64,000 nucleotides of DNA from Ferrovibrio sp046297595 (GTDB taxonomy: Bacteria; Pseudomonadota; Alphaproteobacteria; Ferrovibrionales; Ferrovibrionaceae). The notes beneath the pieces are model-generated. The model searched no databases. It was not told the origin of the DNA and was given only the letters and a program-made list of their open reading frames with translations. The stretch spans positions 868,001 to 932,000 of the forward strand of contig NZ_JBKBHT010000001.1 of NCBI RefSeq assembly GCF_046297595.1, given 5' to 3'. This document shows, piece by piece, positions 16,041 through 24,804 of the stretch. The stretch's first letter is position 1, and the number at the start of each line of letters is the position of its first letter. Position numbers and translations under genes: made by a program.

Positions 16041-17189
16041 ATGACCGATCAATCCATCATCAAGCCGGAAGCTGCCAAGGCCAGCCGCCGCAAGTTCCTG
16101 AAAACCGGCGGTCTTGCGGCAGGCGCCGTCGCTGCCGGTACGTTCGCGATGCCGAATGTGTCGCGCGCGCAGACCGTGACGCTGAAAATGCAGAGCTCCT
16201 GGACCGCATCCGACATCTTCCAGGAAATGGCGGCGGATTACTGCACGCGTGTGAACGAGATGGCCGGCGGCCGCCTGAAGATCGACCTGCTGGTCGGTGG
16301 CGCGGTGGTGCATCCGTTCAGTGTGCAGGATGCCGTGCATACGGGCGTTCTGGATGCCTGCCACACCGTGACGGTGTACTGGTATGGCAAGCACAAAGCC
16401 GCCTCGCTGTTCGGCACCGGCCCGGTTTTCGGTTTCAACGCCGAACAGGGTCTGGGCTGGATCTACAATGGTGGCGGCAAGGAACTGTATGCCGAGCTGA
16501 TCAACGACATCCTGAAGCTCAACATCGTCAGCTTCTTCGCCATGCCGATGCCGACCCAGCCCCTGGGCTGGTTCAAGAAGCCGGTGAAAAGCGCGGCCGA
16601 CATGAAGGGCCTGAAATACCGCACGGTGGGTCTGGCGGCCGACCTGATGCAGGCCATGGGCCTGGCGGTGGCGCAGTTGCCAGGCGGCGAAATCGTGCCC
16701 GCCATGGAACGCGGCGTGATCGATGCCTTCGAGTTCAACAACCCGACCTCGGATCGTCGTTTCGGCGCGCAGAACGTGGCCAAGAACTACATGCTCGGCA
16801 GCTATCACCAGGCGACCGAGTATTTCGAGATCATGTTCAACAAACAGAAATTCGCCGGCCTGCCAAAGGAGCAGCAGGCGATCCTGCAATATGCCGCCGA
16901 AGCCGCCTCTTCGGCGAATTACTGGAAGGCCATGGATATCTATTCCAAGGACCTGCAGGAGCTCAGGGAGAAGGACAAGGTGAACGTCCTCCGCACCCCG
17001 AAGGACGTGTTCGAAGCCCAGATCAAGGCCTGGGACGGCATCATCGCCACGCTGGGCAAGGATCCCTACATGAAGAAGGTGATGGATTCGCAGAAGGCCT
17101 GGGTGAAGCGGGTCGTCTATTACGAGACCCTCAACGCGGCCGACTACGTCACCGCCTACGAGCACCATTTCGGCAAGATGCAGGGCTGA
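16041..17189 (+). CDS. dctP: TRAP transporter substrate-binding protein (DctP family)
   Basis: A 382-residue periplasmic binding protein. The N-terminus ASRRKFLKTGGLAAGAVAAG has the twin-arginine motif SRRKFLK (near residues 14-20) and a hydrophobic stretch ending at SRAQ, so export is probably by Tat. The mature part reads VTLKMQSSWTASDIFQEMA and contains GLKYRTVGLAADLM and VPAMERGVIDAFEFNNPTSD, typical of DctP-type proteins that bind carboxylates. GGGAGG is 8 bases before the ATG. It is followed by the DctQ and DctM membrane subunits. The exact ligand is unknown; the downstream amidase and aldolase suggest an organic acid or amide. Confidence 0.92.
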   Translation: MTDQSIIKPEAAKASRRKFLKTGGLAAGAVAAGTFAMPNVSRAQTVTLKMQSSWTASDIFQEMAADYCTRVNEMAGGRLKIDLLVGGAVVHPFSVQDAVHTGVLDACHTVTVYWYGKHKAASLFGTGPVFGFNAEQGLGWIYNGGGKELYAELINDILKLNIVSFFAMPMPTQPLGWFKKPVKSAADMKGLKYRTVGLAADLMQAMGLAVAQLPGGEIVPAMERGVIDAFEFNNPTSDRRFGAQNVAKNYMLGSYHQATEYFEIMFNKQKFAGLPKEQQAILQYAAEAASSANYWKAMDIYSKDLQELREKDKVNVLRTPKDVFEAQIKAWDGIIATLGKDPYMKKVMDSQKAWVKRVVYYETLNAADYVTAYEHHFGKMQG

Positions 17190-17224
17190 ACGGAGCGATC
17201 CGGACATACCTGCCCCTACTCCAT

Positions 17225-17248
17225 GGGCGGCGCCGCGAGGCGCCGCCC
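17225..17248 (+). other. Intercistronic stem-loop between dctP and dctQ
   Basis: Perfect 10-base stem GGGCGGCGCC / GGCGCCGCCC (17225-17234, 17239-17248) with loop GCGA and no T-run. Stems in this position commonly protect the binding-protein message or partly terminate transcription, giving more binding protein than permease. Confidence 0.65.
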
Positions 17249-17291
17249 TCTTCATCACCGCCAGTAAATCCTGCCTCCGGGTGAACCGCCA

Positions 17292-17900
17292 ATGACGCGC
17301 CTCTTGCTCTTCATCGACCTGCTCAGTTCATGGGTGGGAAAATGCTTCGGATGGCTGATCCTCGTACTCACGCTGGGCGTCAGCTACGAAGTCTTCATGC
17401 GCTACCTGCTTGGCGCGCCCACCACCTGGGCCTTCGACATCAGCTACATCACCTATGGCGCGCTGTTCCTGATGGCGGGCGCCTACACGCTGTCGCGCAA
17501 CGGCCATGTGCGCGCCGATGTGATCTACCGCCTGTGGAAACCCAAGACGCAGGCCACCGTCGACCTTATCCTTTACATCATCTTCTTTTTCCCGGCCGTA
17601 CTGGCTTTCATCTGGGCTGGCTGGAACTTCGCCAAGATGTCGGTGATGTTCAAGGAACTGAGCATCTTCAGTCCGGCCGGCATTCCCGTCTTCCCACTCA
17701 AGGCACTCATACCGGTGACCGGCGTCCTGCTGTTCTTCCAGGGTATCGCCGACGTGATCCGCTGCATCATCTGTATCCGCACCGGAGCATGGCCACAGCG
17801 CCTGCATGACGTGGAAGAGATGGAAACGGCGATCCTTGCCGAACAGCAATATCAACAAGAACACGCCGGCGAAAACGCCGCTTCGGGCAAGGGAGCCTGA
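17292..17900 (+). CDS. dctQ: TRAP transporter small permease (DctQ family)
   Basis: A 202-residue inner-membrane protein with four hydrophobic segments (around residues 15-35, 50-68, 92-112 and 135-155). VSYEVFMRYLLGAPTTWAFD is the signature of DctQ-type small subunits, which dock with the large permease. The C-terminal tail is hydrophilic and Glu-rich (DVEEMETAILAEQQYQQEH). It ends 2 bp before the DctM start. Confidence 0.9.
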   Translation: MTRLLLFIDLLSSWVGKCFGWLILVLTLGVSYEVFMRYLLGAPTTWAFDISYITYGALFLMAGAYTLSRNGHVRADVIYRLWKPKTQATVDLILYIIFFFPAVLAFIWAGWNFAKMSVMFKELSIFSPAGIPVFPLKALIPVTGVLLFFQGIADVIRCIICIRTGAWPQRLHDVEEMETAILAEQQYQQEHAGENAASGKGA

Positions 17901-17902
17901 CC

Positions 17903-19258
17903 ATGACCGACCCGCAGGTCGCCATTCTGATGCTGTCTCTGTTCATCCTCATTGTGATGCTGGGATTCCCCATCGCGTTCACCCTGATGGCGATGGGCGT
18001 GATGTTCGGTTATTACGCCTATGCAAACCCGAACCAGCTCGACAATATTTTCGACAACCGCGTTTTCAGCCTGCTGGTGCAGAAGACCTTCGAGGTCACA
18101 TCCAGCGACGTGCTGACCGCCGTGCCGCTATTCCTGTTCATGGGATATGTGGTCGAGCGATCCAACATCCTCGACCGTCTGTTCCATTCCGTGCAGGTGG
18201 CGATGCGCAACGTGCCGGGCGCCCTTGCGGTCGCCACGCTGATCACCTGCGCCCTGTTTGCCACGGCCACCGGCATCGTCGGTGCGGTCGTCACCCTGAT
18301 GGGCCTGCTGGCTTTCCCGGCCATGCTGAAGGCGCGGTACAATACCGGCCTCTCGGCCGGCGTGGTCTGCGCCGGCGGCACCCTGGGCATCCTGATCCCG
18401 CCCTCGATCCTGCTGATCGTCTACGCCGCCACCGCCGGCATCTCGGCGGTAAAGCTTTATGCCGCGGCCCTGTTCCCCGGTTTCCTGCTGGCCGGTCTGT
18501 ACATCGTCTATGTCATCGGCGTGGCGGTGGTGAAACCGGACTGGGCGCCTAAACTGCCCAAGGAACAGACCGAGATATCCTTCGCCAGGGTCTTCTGGGG
18601 TCTGCTGACGTCATTCTTCCCGCTCGCCATCCTGATCCTTGCCGTGCTCGGCGCGATCCTGTTCGGCCTCGCCACGCCCTCGGAAGCGGCCGGCATCGGC
18701 GCGCTGGGCAGCCTGATGCTGGCGGCGGCCTACCAGCAGCTTACGTTCCAGAGAATCAAGGAAGCGGTGTTCCTCACCGCACGTACCACGGCGATGGTCT
18801 GTTACCTGTTCATCGGGTCGTGGACCTTCTCCTCAGTTTTCTCGTATCTCGGCGGGCATTCGGTGGTCGAGCATTTCATCCTCAGCCTGAACATGACGCC
18901 GATCGAGTTCCTGATCATGACGCAGGTGATCATCTTCCTGCTGGGCTGGCCGCTGGAATGGAGCGAGATCATCATCATTTTCGTGCCGATCTTCCTGCCC
19001 CTGCTGAAGGTGTTCGAGATCGATCCGATCTTTTTCGGCATCCTGGTGGCACTGAACATTCAGACCTCGTTCAACACCCCGCCCATGGCTATGGCCGCCT
19101 ATTACCTGAAGGGCGTATCGCCACCGCATGTGAAACTGACGGAGATATTCGCCGGCGCCCTGCCCTTCGTCTTCATGGTGTTCCTGTCCATGGTGCTGAT
19201 CTATATCTTCCCCGAGATCGTTCTGTGGCTGCCGGAATACCTGTACGAAGTGCGCTGA
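17903..19258 (+). CDS. dctM: TRAP transporter large permease (DctM family)
   Basis: A 451-residue protein with about 12 transmembrane segments, the sodium-coupled translocation subunit of the TRAP system. Features are GFPIAFTLMAMGVMFGYYAY near the N-terminus, GIVGAVVTLMGLLAFPAMLK, GTLGILIPPSILLIVYAATA and, in the second half, FGLATPSEAAGIGALG and NIQTSFNTPPMAMAAYYLKG. It works with the DctP and DctQ genes just upstream and is followed, after 9-20 bp, by the amidase gene on the same transcript. Confidence 0.93.
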   Translation: MTDPQVAILMLSLFILIVMLGFPIAFTLMAMGVMFGYYAYANPNQLDNIFDNRVFSLLVQKTFEVTSSDVLTAVPLFLFMGYVVERSNILDRLFHSVQVAMRNVPGALAVATLITCALFATATGIVGAVVTLMGLLAFPAMLKARYNTGLSAGVVCAGGTLGILIPPSILLIVYAATAGISAVKLYAAALFPGFLLAGLYIVYVIGVAVVKPDWAPKLPKEQTEISFARVFWGLLTSFFPLAILILAVLGAILFGLATPSEAAGIGALGSLMLAAAYQQLTFQRIKEAVFLTARTTAMVCYLFIGSWTFSSVFSYLGGHSVVEHFILSLNMTPIEFLIMTQVIIFLLGWPLEWSEIIIIFVPIFLPLLKVFEIDPIFFGILVALNIQTSFNTPPMAMAAYYLKGVSPPHVKLTEIFAGALPFVFMVFLSMVLIYIFPEIVLWLPEYLYEVR

Positions 19259-19267
19259 GTCGGGTGA

Positions 19268-20623
19268 ATGGGTAACGCAATGACTGTGACGACCAGCGAC
19301 GGACTGGAATGGATGGCGGCTACCGATGCGGCGGCCGCCATCGCCGACGGGCGCCTGACCTCGCGAGAACTGACCGAAGCCTGCCTGGACAGTATCGCCC
19401 GGCAGGAAGACACGGTCGGGGCCTGGACCTTCCTGGACCGCGAGCTTGCCCTGCTGCAGGCCGACATGGCCGACGATGCCCATCGCGCCGGCAAGCCACA
19501 CGGCCCGCTGCATGGTGTGCCGGTCGGCGTAAAGGACATCTTCGATACGCAGGACATGCCGACGGGTGATGGTTCGCCCCTGCATGCCGGCCGCACGCCC
19601 CGCCGGGATGCCGCCGCCGTGGCCATGCTGCGCCAGGCCGGCGCGGTGATCCTGGGCAAGACGGTCACTACCGAATTCGCCGTTTATCATCCGGGCAAGA
19701 CCGCCAATCCGCTGGATCCCACGCGCACGCCCGGCGGCTCTTCCAGCGGCTCGGCCGCCGCCGTGGCCGCCGGCATGGTGCCGCTGGCCATCGGCAGCCA
19801 GACCAACGGCTCGGTGATCCGCCCGGCCTCCTTCTGCGGCATCGTCGGCTACAAGCCGACCTTTGGGCTGATCCCGCGCACCGGCGTCCTGCGCCTGTCG
19901 CGCGTACTGGACCATGTGGGCGTTTTTGCCCGCTCTGTGCCCGATGCCGCACTGATCGCCGAATGCATGATCGGCTTTGATCCCGATGATCCGGCTACGA
20001 AGCCACAGCGCATGCCCCTGCTAGAAACGGCGGCCAGCCCACCGCCAGTCACGCCGCGCCTTGCCTTCGTGCCCTCGCCGCTCTGGGACCAGGCCAGCCA
20101 GGATACGCAGGCCGGTTTTGCCGAACTGGCCGAGGCCCTGGGCGCGATTGTCGAGCGTATCGACCTGCCATCGGCCTTCGGCAATGCCGTCGCCTGGCAC
20201 AAGACGGTGATGGAAACCGACCTGGCGGTGAACCTGGCCCGCGAATACGACGATTCGCCCGAGCAGATCAGCCCCGTGCTGCGGGAAATGATCGCCCGCG
20301 GCCGCAGCGGATATGCCAGCTTCGATTATGCCCGTTCCCTCGAAGCCATCGAACGCCTGAACGATGCGCTGGAGGATTCGTTCTTCGCCTATGATGCTTT
20401 CATCACGCCGGCTGCACCGGGCGTGGCACCGCAGGGCCTGCAGGCCACCGGTAGCCCGGCCTTCTGCACGATCTGGACCTTTTGCGGCCTGCCGGCCGTG
20501 ACCATTCCCCTGCTGCAGGGCGAGAATGGCCTGCCGATTGGCGTGCAGCTGGTGGGGCCGCGCGGCAGCGATGCCCGCCTGCTGCGTGTCGCCAACTGGC
20601 TGCACAATTTCGACTTCAACTGA
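19268..20623 (+). CDS. Amidase (amidase signature family)
   Basis: A 451-residue amide hydrolase. The Ser-cisSer-Lys triad is visible, counted from the ATG at 19268: Lys89 in GVPVGVKDIFDT, Ser159 in PGGSSSGSAAAVAAG and nucleophile Ser182 in GSQTNGSVIRPAS. A second ATG at 19280 is an equally possible start. No signal peptide, so it acts in the cytoplasm. It directly follows the TRAP permease; it probably hydrolyses an amide brought in by that system or produced from it. The substrate is unknown. Confidence 0.9.
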   Translation: MGNAMTVTTSDGLEWMAATDAAAAIADGRLTSRELTEACLDSIARQEDTVGAWTFLDRELALLQADMADDAHRAGKPHGPLHGVPVGVKDIFDTQDMPTGDGSPLHAGRTPRRDAAAVAMLRQAGAVILGKTVTTEFAVYHPGKTANPLDPTRTPGGSSSGSAAAVAAGMVPLAIGSQTNGSVIRPASFCGIVGYKPTFGLIPRTGVLRLSRVLDHVGVFARSVPDAALIAECMIGFDPDDPATKPQRMPLLETAASPPPVTPRLAFVPSPLWDQASQDTQAGFAELAEALGAIVERIDLPSAFGNAVAWHKTVMETDLAVNLAREYDDSPEQISPVLREMIARGRSGYASFDYARSLEAIERLNDALEDSFFAYDAFITPAAPGVAPQGLQATGSPAFCTIWTFCGLPAVTIPLLQGENGLPIGVQLVGPRGSDARLLRVANWLHNFDFN

Positions 20624-20640
20624 CCGGACGGGAGACCGCC

Positions 20641-20823
20641 ATGTTCAAATCCAACCTTCTTGCCGGCCTGATCGGAATCGCGCTGATGTGCGCCTTCCTG
20701 GGCGTCATGATCGCCTGGGTCAAAGCCGTCCCGCTGATCGTGATCTGGGTCGGCGTCATGCTGATGATGATCTACGACTTCATCAAGACCATGCGCGACA
20801 TCCGGCGTAATTCCGGCAACTGA
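20641..20823 (+). CDS. Small two-helix membrane protein (60 aa), unknown
   Basis: A 60-residue protein with two hydrophobic helices (about residues 6-26, LLAGLIGIALMCAFLGVMIA, and 30-46, PLIVIWVGVMLMMIYDF) and a basic C-terminal tail (TMRDIRRNSGN). A good ribosome site (CGGGAGACC) precedes the ATG. It lies between the amidase (17 bp) and aldolase (15 bp) genes, so it is likely co-expressed with the TRAP unit, perhaps as an accessory membrane peptide. I do not recognise a family. Confidence 0.75.
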   Translation: MFKSNLLAGLIGIALMCAFLGVMIAWVKAVPLIVIWVGVMLMMIYDFIKTMRDIRRNSGN

Positions 20824-20838
20824 TCCAGAGGTAGCCCC

Positions 20839-21618
20839 ATGACACCGCCCGCCTCGCCGCTCAAGGCCATTCATGACATCCGCGCCACGGTTTCGGCCGA
20901 GGAATGGCAGGTGCGCGTCGATCTCGCTGCCGCCTATCGCCTGGTGGCGAATTATGGCTGGGACGACCTGATCTTCACCCATATCTCCGCCCGCGTGCCG
21001 GGGCCGCAGGAGCATTTCCTGATCAACCCCTATGGCTGGATGTTCCATGAGATCACGGCGTCCTCGCTGGTGAAGGTGGACCTGGAAGGCAATATCGTTT
21101 CGCCCACCGACAACATCATCAATCCGGCCGGCTTCACCATCCACTCCGCCGTGCATGCGGCGCGCCACGATGTGGGCTGCGTGCTGCATCTGCATACCGG
21201 CGACGGCATCGCGGTGTCGGCCATGGCCGAAGGCCTGCTGCCGCTCAGCCAGACCGCCATGGTGGCGCTGAGCAACCTGAGCTACCACGAGTTTGAAGGC
21301 ATTGCCCTCAATCTCGATGAACGCGAACGGCTGGTGTCCGATCTGGGCATGAATAACCTGATGATCCTGCGTAACCATGGCACGCTGGCCTGCGGCAAAA
21401 CCGTGGCCCAGGCCTTCCTCAACATCCATCTGCTGGAACGGGCCTGTCAGGCCCAGGTGCGCGCCCTGGCCGGCGGCCGGCCAATGCACACACCTCCTGT
21501 GGAGGTGCAGGAGGTGGTGAAGGCGCAGGTGCGCGGCATGAAGATCGATGTCAGCGGCCTGGCCTGGGCCGGCCTGCTGCGGATGCTGGATGCGAAGGAT
21601 TCCGGCTACAGGTCCTGA
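20839..21618 (+). CDS. Class II aldolase / adducin family protein
   Basis: A 259-residue protein with the class II aldolase fold. NYGWDDLIFTHISARVPG near residue 36, HSAVHAARHDVGCVLHLHTG near residues 102-120 (the paired His are probable metal ligands) and NNLMILRNHGTLACGKTVA near 173-190 are the family motifs. Relatives include fuculose-phosphate aldolases but also many uncharacterised decarboxylase/aldolase-like enzymes clustered with transporters. Last gene of the TRAP unit; its 3' end overlaps the convergent kynureninase-like gene by 13 bp. Confidence 0.88.
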   Translation: MTPPASPLKAIHDIRATVSAEEWQVRVDLAAAYRLVANYGWDDLIFTHISARVPGPQEHFLINPYGWMFHEITASSLVKVDLEGNIVSPTDNIINPAGFTIHSAVHAARHDVGCVLHLHTGDGIAVSAMAEGLLPLSQTAMVALSNLSYHEFEGIALNLDERERLVSDLGMNNLMILRNHGTLACGKTVAQAFLNIHLLERACQAQVRALAGGRPMHTPPVEVQEVVKAQVRGMKIDVSGLAWAGLLRMLDAKDSGYRS

Positions 21619-22790
21619 AGCCGCCTCAGCAGCATATCCACATCGGCTTCGGTCTGGTGCAGGCCGAAGCCGAACCGCAGGCGCCGGCCACGCAGGTCGG
21701 TGACGATGCTGGCTTCCGCCAGCCGCCCATGCATCGTTTCGGCGTCATCCAGATCAAAGGTGAGGAAATTGCCACGCGCCGGGTTTGCCTGCGGCACCAC
21801 CAGCCGTTCCGCCGAGAAGCCGGCCGGCAGACCCGCGATGAAGCGCCGCTGCAGGGCCAGGGCATGATCATGGATCATCGCCACCGTGATACCCTGCGCC
21901 AACAGCCAATCCTGCACGGCATTGAAACGATACAGCCCCGAGGCGTCGAAGGTGGCACCCATGAAACGCCAGCCGTTTTCCGCATAGGCCACGCGGTTGT
22001 CGCCGGCTTTGCTCAATGCGCCGAAAGCGGCATACCAGCCGGTGTCGCGCGGTCGTGTACCCCAGCCCGGCGGGCAATGCATGAAACACACGCCCTCGCC
22101 CGCCATGGCATATTTGTAGCCGCCCGCCAGATAGAAGGCGCGGCCCTGATAGGCCGACCAGTCCACCGGGCGGGCCATGAAGGCGTGATAGCCATCGATG
22201 GCAAGCAGCGCGTCGCCGGCGGCGGCCACGATGCTGTCCATATCCGGGACGGCGAAACCGGAATTGAAAAACACCTGGCTGAGATAGATCAGGTCGAAGC
22301 CGGAACCGGCCGCTGCCGCGAAGCGCACCGCGAAACTGTCGAATGGCTCAGTCGCCACGCGCTGCACCTGCACGAGGCCATCCTCTTCCAGCCGTGCAAT
22401 CTGGCGCGTGAAGGAATGGAATTCGCTGTCGCTGGTCAGGATGCGCACTGGCCGGTCTGCCGGACAGCAGGAAAGCAGGCGCATCAGCAACTCGTGGGTG
22501 TTCGGCGCGAAGACGATAGCGGCCGGATCGCTTAAATCCAGTTGCCGCGCGATATGCTTCTGCGCCTCCGGCAGCACATGGCCCAGGATATGCTCCCATT
22601 TGTCGTCGATCAGGCGCGCGGCATCGTCCCAGGCCTGCTGATGGGCGGTGCGACTGACATCCGGCCAGGGGTGATGGCTGTGGGCGGCGAAATGCAGCCG
22701 CAGCGGGTCGCTGCCTAAAAAACGGCTGAAATGGGATTTCAGGTCGAGCAAGGCAGGTATCCCGCTTTTCGCCCTTTCCGTATTGGGCAT
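21606..22790 (-). CDS. Kynureninase-like PLP enzyme (class V aminotransferase fold)
   Basis: A 394-residue PLP enzyme. HSHHPWPDVSRTAHQQAWDD near residue 37 resembles the N-terminal part of kynureninases; AIDGYHAF has Asp199 and His202, and GGYKYAMAGEG has Lys226, the probable PLP-linked lysine (kynureninases have YKY followed by a Gly-rich turn). Divergent position next to tryptophan 2,3-dioxygenase strongly suggests cleavage of kynurenine to anthranilate and alanine. It is diverged from classical KynU, so the family name is used rather than the symbol. Confidence 0.78.
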   Translation of the reverse strand: MPNTERAKSGIPALLDLKSHFSRFLGSDPLRLHFAAHSHHPWPDVSRTAHQQAWDDAARLIDDKWEHILGHVLPEAQKHIARQLDLSDPAAIVFAPNTHELLMRLLSCCPADRPVRILTSDSEFHSFTRQIARLEEDGLVQVQRVATEPFDSFAVRFAAAAGSGFDLIYLSQVFFNSGFAVPDMDSIVAAAGDALLAIDGYHAFMARPVDWSAYQGRAFYLAGGYKYAMAGEGVCFMHCPPGWGTRPRDTGWYAAFGALSKAGDNRVAYAENGWRFMGATFDASGLYRFNAVQDWLLAQGITVAMIHDHALALQRRFIAGLPAGFSAERLVVPQANPARGNFLTFDLDDAETMHGRLAEASIVTDLRGRRLRFGFGLHQTEADVDMLLRRLQDL

Positions 22791-22793
22791 GAT

Positions 22794-22809
22794 ATTTTAA
22801 GCTTAAAAT
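22794..22809. promoter_or_regulatory. 16-bp palindrome between kynureninase-like and kynA genes
   Basis: ATTTTAAGCTTAAAAT is a perfect palindrome, AT-rich in a GC-rich setting. It lies 3 bp upstream of the kynureninase-like start and 18 bp before the kynA start, in a 37-bp divergent gap. It is well placed for an operator affecting both genes; no cognate regulator gene is adjacent. Confidence 0.6.
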
Positions 22810-22827
22810 TATTTGCGGAGCAAGCCC

Positions 22828-23646
22828 ATGACCACCGACGGCATCCAGACCGATTTCTCCGACCGGATGAGCTACGGCGACTATCTGAAGCTCGACACCC
22901 TGCTGTCGGCGCAGGCACCGCTTTCGGCCGAGCATGACGAATTGCTGTTCATTGTCATCCACCAGGTGCAGGAATTGTGGATGAAGCTGCTGAACCACGA
23001 ACTCGACACGGCGATGCAGCATATCCGCGCCGACGCGCTGGGCCCATCCTTCAAATGCCTCTCGCGCGTCTCGCGCGTGCAAATGCAGCTCATCCAGGCC
23101 TGGGACGTGCTCGCCACCATGACGCCGGCGGATTACCTGCGTTTCCGCCCGGTGCTGGGCTCCTCCTCGGGCTTCCAGTCCTGGCAGTATCGTCTGATCG
23201 AATTCAAGCTCGGCGCCAAGAACGAACTGATGCTGAAACCCCATCGCCACCGCGCCGACATCCACGCCCGCCTGCTGGCGGCTTTCGAGGCGCCCAGCCT
23301 CTATGACGAGGCCCTGCGCCTGATGGCTCGCCGCGGCCTTGCCGTGCCTGATGATGTGCTGAACCGCGACGTGACCAAGCCGCATCAGGCCGATCCGCGT
23401 ATCGAGGCGCTGTGGCAGGTCATCTATCGCGAGTCCGAGACCCATTTCGATCTCTACGAGATGGCCGAGGAGCTGGTCGACGTGGAAGACAGCTTCCAGC
23501 AATGGCGCTTCCGCCACATGAAGACGGTTGAGCGCATCATCGGCATGAGGCAAGGCACCGGTGGCAGCGCCGGCGTCGCCTATCTGCGCCAGGCGCTGGA
23601 GCGCAGCTTCTTCCCCGAATTATGGTCCGTGCGCACGAAACTCTAG
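22828..23646 (+). CDS. kynA: Tryptophan 2,3-dioxygenase
   Basis: A 272-residue heme dioxygenase opening the indole ring of L-tryptophan to N-formylkynurenine, the first step of the kynurenine pathway. Diagnostic segments are SYGDYLKLDTLL (residues 15-26), HDELLFIVIHQVQELWMKLL (36-55, with the substrate-pocket His45), LGSSSGFQSWQYRLIEF (110-126) and RHMKTVERIIGMRQGTGGSA (229-248) with the proximal heme ligand His230. Start ATG 22828 follows GCGGAGC. Full length. Neighbours suggest a tryptophan uptake and degradation block. Confidence 0.95.
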   Translation: MTTDGIQTDFSDRMSYGDYLKLDTLLSAQAPLSAEHDELLFIVIHQVQELWMKLLNHELDTAMQHIRADALGPSFKCLSRVSRVQMQLIQAWDVLATMTPADYLRFRPVLGSSSGFQSWQYRLIEFKLGAKNELMLKPHRHRADIHARLLAAFEAPSLYDEALRLMARRGLAVPDDVLNRDVTKPHQADPRIEALWQVIYRESETHFDLYEMAEELVDVEDSFQQWRFRHMKTVERIIGMRQGTGGSAGVAYLRQALERSFFPELWSVRTKL

Positions 23647-23801
23647 CAGTCTGCCGCGCGGAAATGCGGCAATCTGCCTAACGAAACAGCCTTGCGATAC
23701 TGGACGGCGCGTGAGCGCTGTGGCACGAGAAAATCCGCATGGACAGCGATTTCTTTCATGCCTAAAACATCCTGCACCGCATCCCTCCAGCGAGGTTTCC
23801 C

Positions 23802-24791
23802 ATGACCGCGATCCGGCATCTCATCCGTTTCCTTTCCGGCGCCGCCCTTGTTCTCGGCGTCTCCGTCGCGTCGGCGCAGGCCCAGCCGATCAAGATCGGC
23901 ATCGCGCAATGGGGCCCACATCCGCAGCTGGAAAAAGCCGTTTCCTCCTTCAAGGCCGAGCTGACCCGCCTCGGACTGACCGAGGGCAAGGACGTGGTTT
24001 ACGAGATCGACCAGGCCAATTTCGACGTCGCCCTGCTGCCGCAGCTGCTCAACAAGCTGAAGGCCACCAAGCCGGCGATGATCTACACCATCGCCACGCC
24101 CGTCACCCAGGCCGCCAAGCAGGCCCTGAAGGGCAGCGGCATTCCCATCGTCTATGCCGCGGTCAACAACCCGGTGAAGGCCAGTCTGGTGCCCAGTTGG
24201 ACCGAAGGCGCCGACGACATGGCGGGTGCCTCCGACCAGCAGGACATGGATGCCGTGCTGGCCTTTGCCCGCAAGCTGCTGCCCAATGCCAAGCGGCTCG
24301 CGGTCGCCTATAACCCCGGCGAAGACAACAACCTCGCCGTCTTCGAGCAGGTGAAGTCCACCGCCGGCAAATACGGCTTCAGCGTGGTGGGCGCCGGCAT
24401 CGACAATCCGGCCGATATCCCGATCCGCATCGCCGCGCTGAAGGGCCAGGCCGACCTGGTCTATACGCCGACCGGCGGCCTGATCCAGCCCGGCCTGCCC
24501 GCCATCGCCGCCTCGGCCGGCCAGATCGGCATCCCGGTGCTGAATGCCGGCGTCGAAGCCGCCAAGCAGGGCATCGTGCTGGCCGGCTATGCGGTGGATT
24601 ACGGCAAGATCGGCGCCAATGCCGCCAGTGTCGCCTACAAGATTCTGAAGCAGGGCGCGAAAATGAAGGATCTTCCGCCGGTGCGCGCCTCGGCCGCCGA
24701 CCACGAAGCGGCGATCAGCAGCAAGCAGCTGGCGAAGCTGAACCTCAAGCTGCCGGCCGAACTGGCCGACTGCAAATGCGTGGCCGAGTGA
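23802..24791 (+). CDS. ABC transporter substrate-binding protein (TrpX-like, ABC_sub_bind family)
   Basis: A 329-residue secreted binding protein with a signal peptide (residues 1-26, core LSGAALVLGVSVASAQAQP) and mature start IKIGIAQWGPHPQLEKA. The pattern KATKPAMIYTIATPVTQAAK, GIPIVYAAVNNPVKASLV and GIPVLNAGVEAAKQG is that of the ABC_sub_bind family, which includes TrpX for tryptophan/tyrosine. It is first of a three-gene ABC operon right after kynA, so tryptophan, kynurenine or a related aromatic is the likely ligand. Confidence 0.87.
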   Translation: MTAIRHLIRFLSGAALVLGVSVASAQAQPIKIGIAQWGPHPQLEKAVSSFKAELTRLGLTEGKDVVYEIDQANFDVALLPQLLNKLKATKPAMIYTIATPVTQAAKQALKGSGIPIVYAAVNNPVKASLVPSWTEGADDMAGASDQQDMDAVLAFARKLLPNAKRLAVAYNPGEDNNLAVFEQVKSTAGKYGFSVVGAGIDNPADIPIRIAALKGQADLVYTPTGGLIQPGLPAIAASAGQIGIPVLNAGVEAAKQGIVLAGYAVDYGKIGANAASVAYKILKQGAKMKDLPPVRASAADHEAAISSKQLAKLNLKLPAELADCKCVAE

Positions 24792-24804
24792 CCCCGGCCG
24801 CGTG

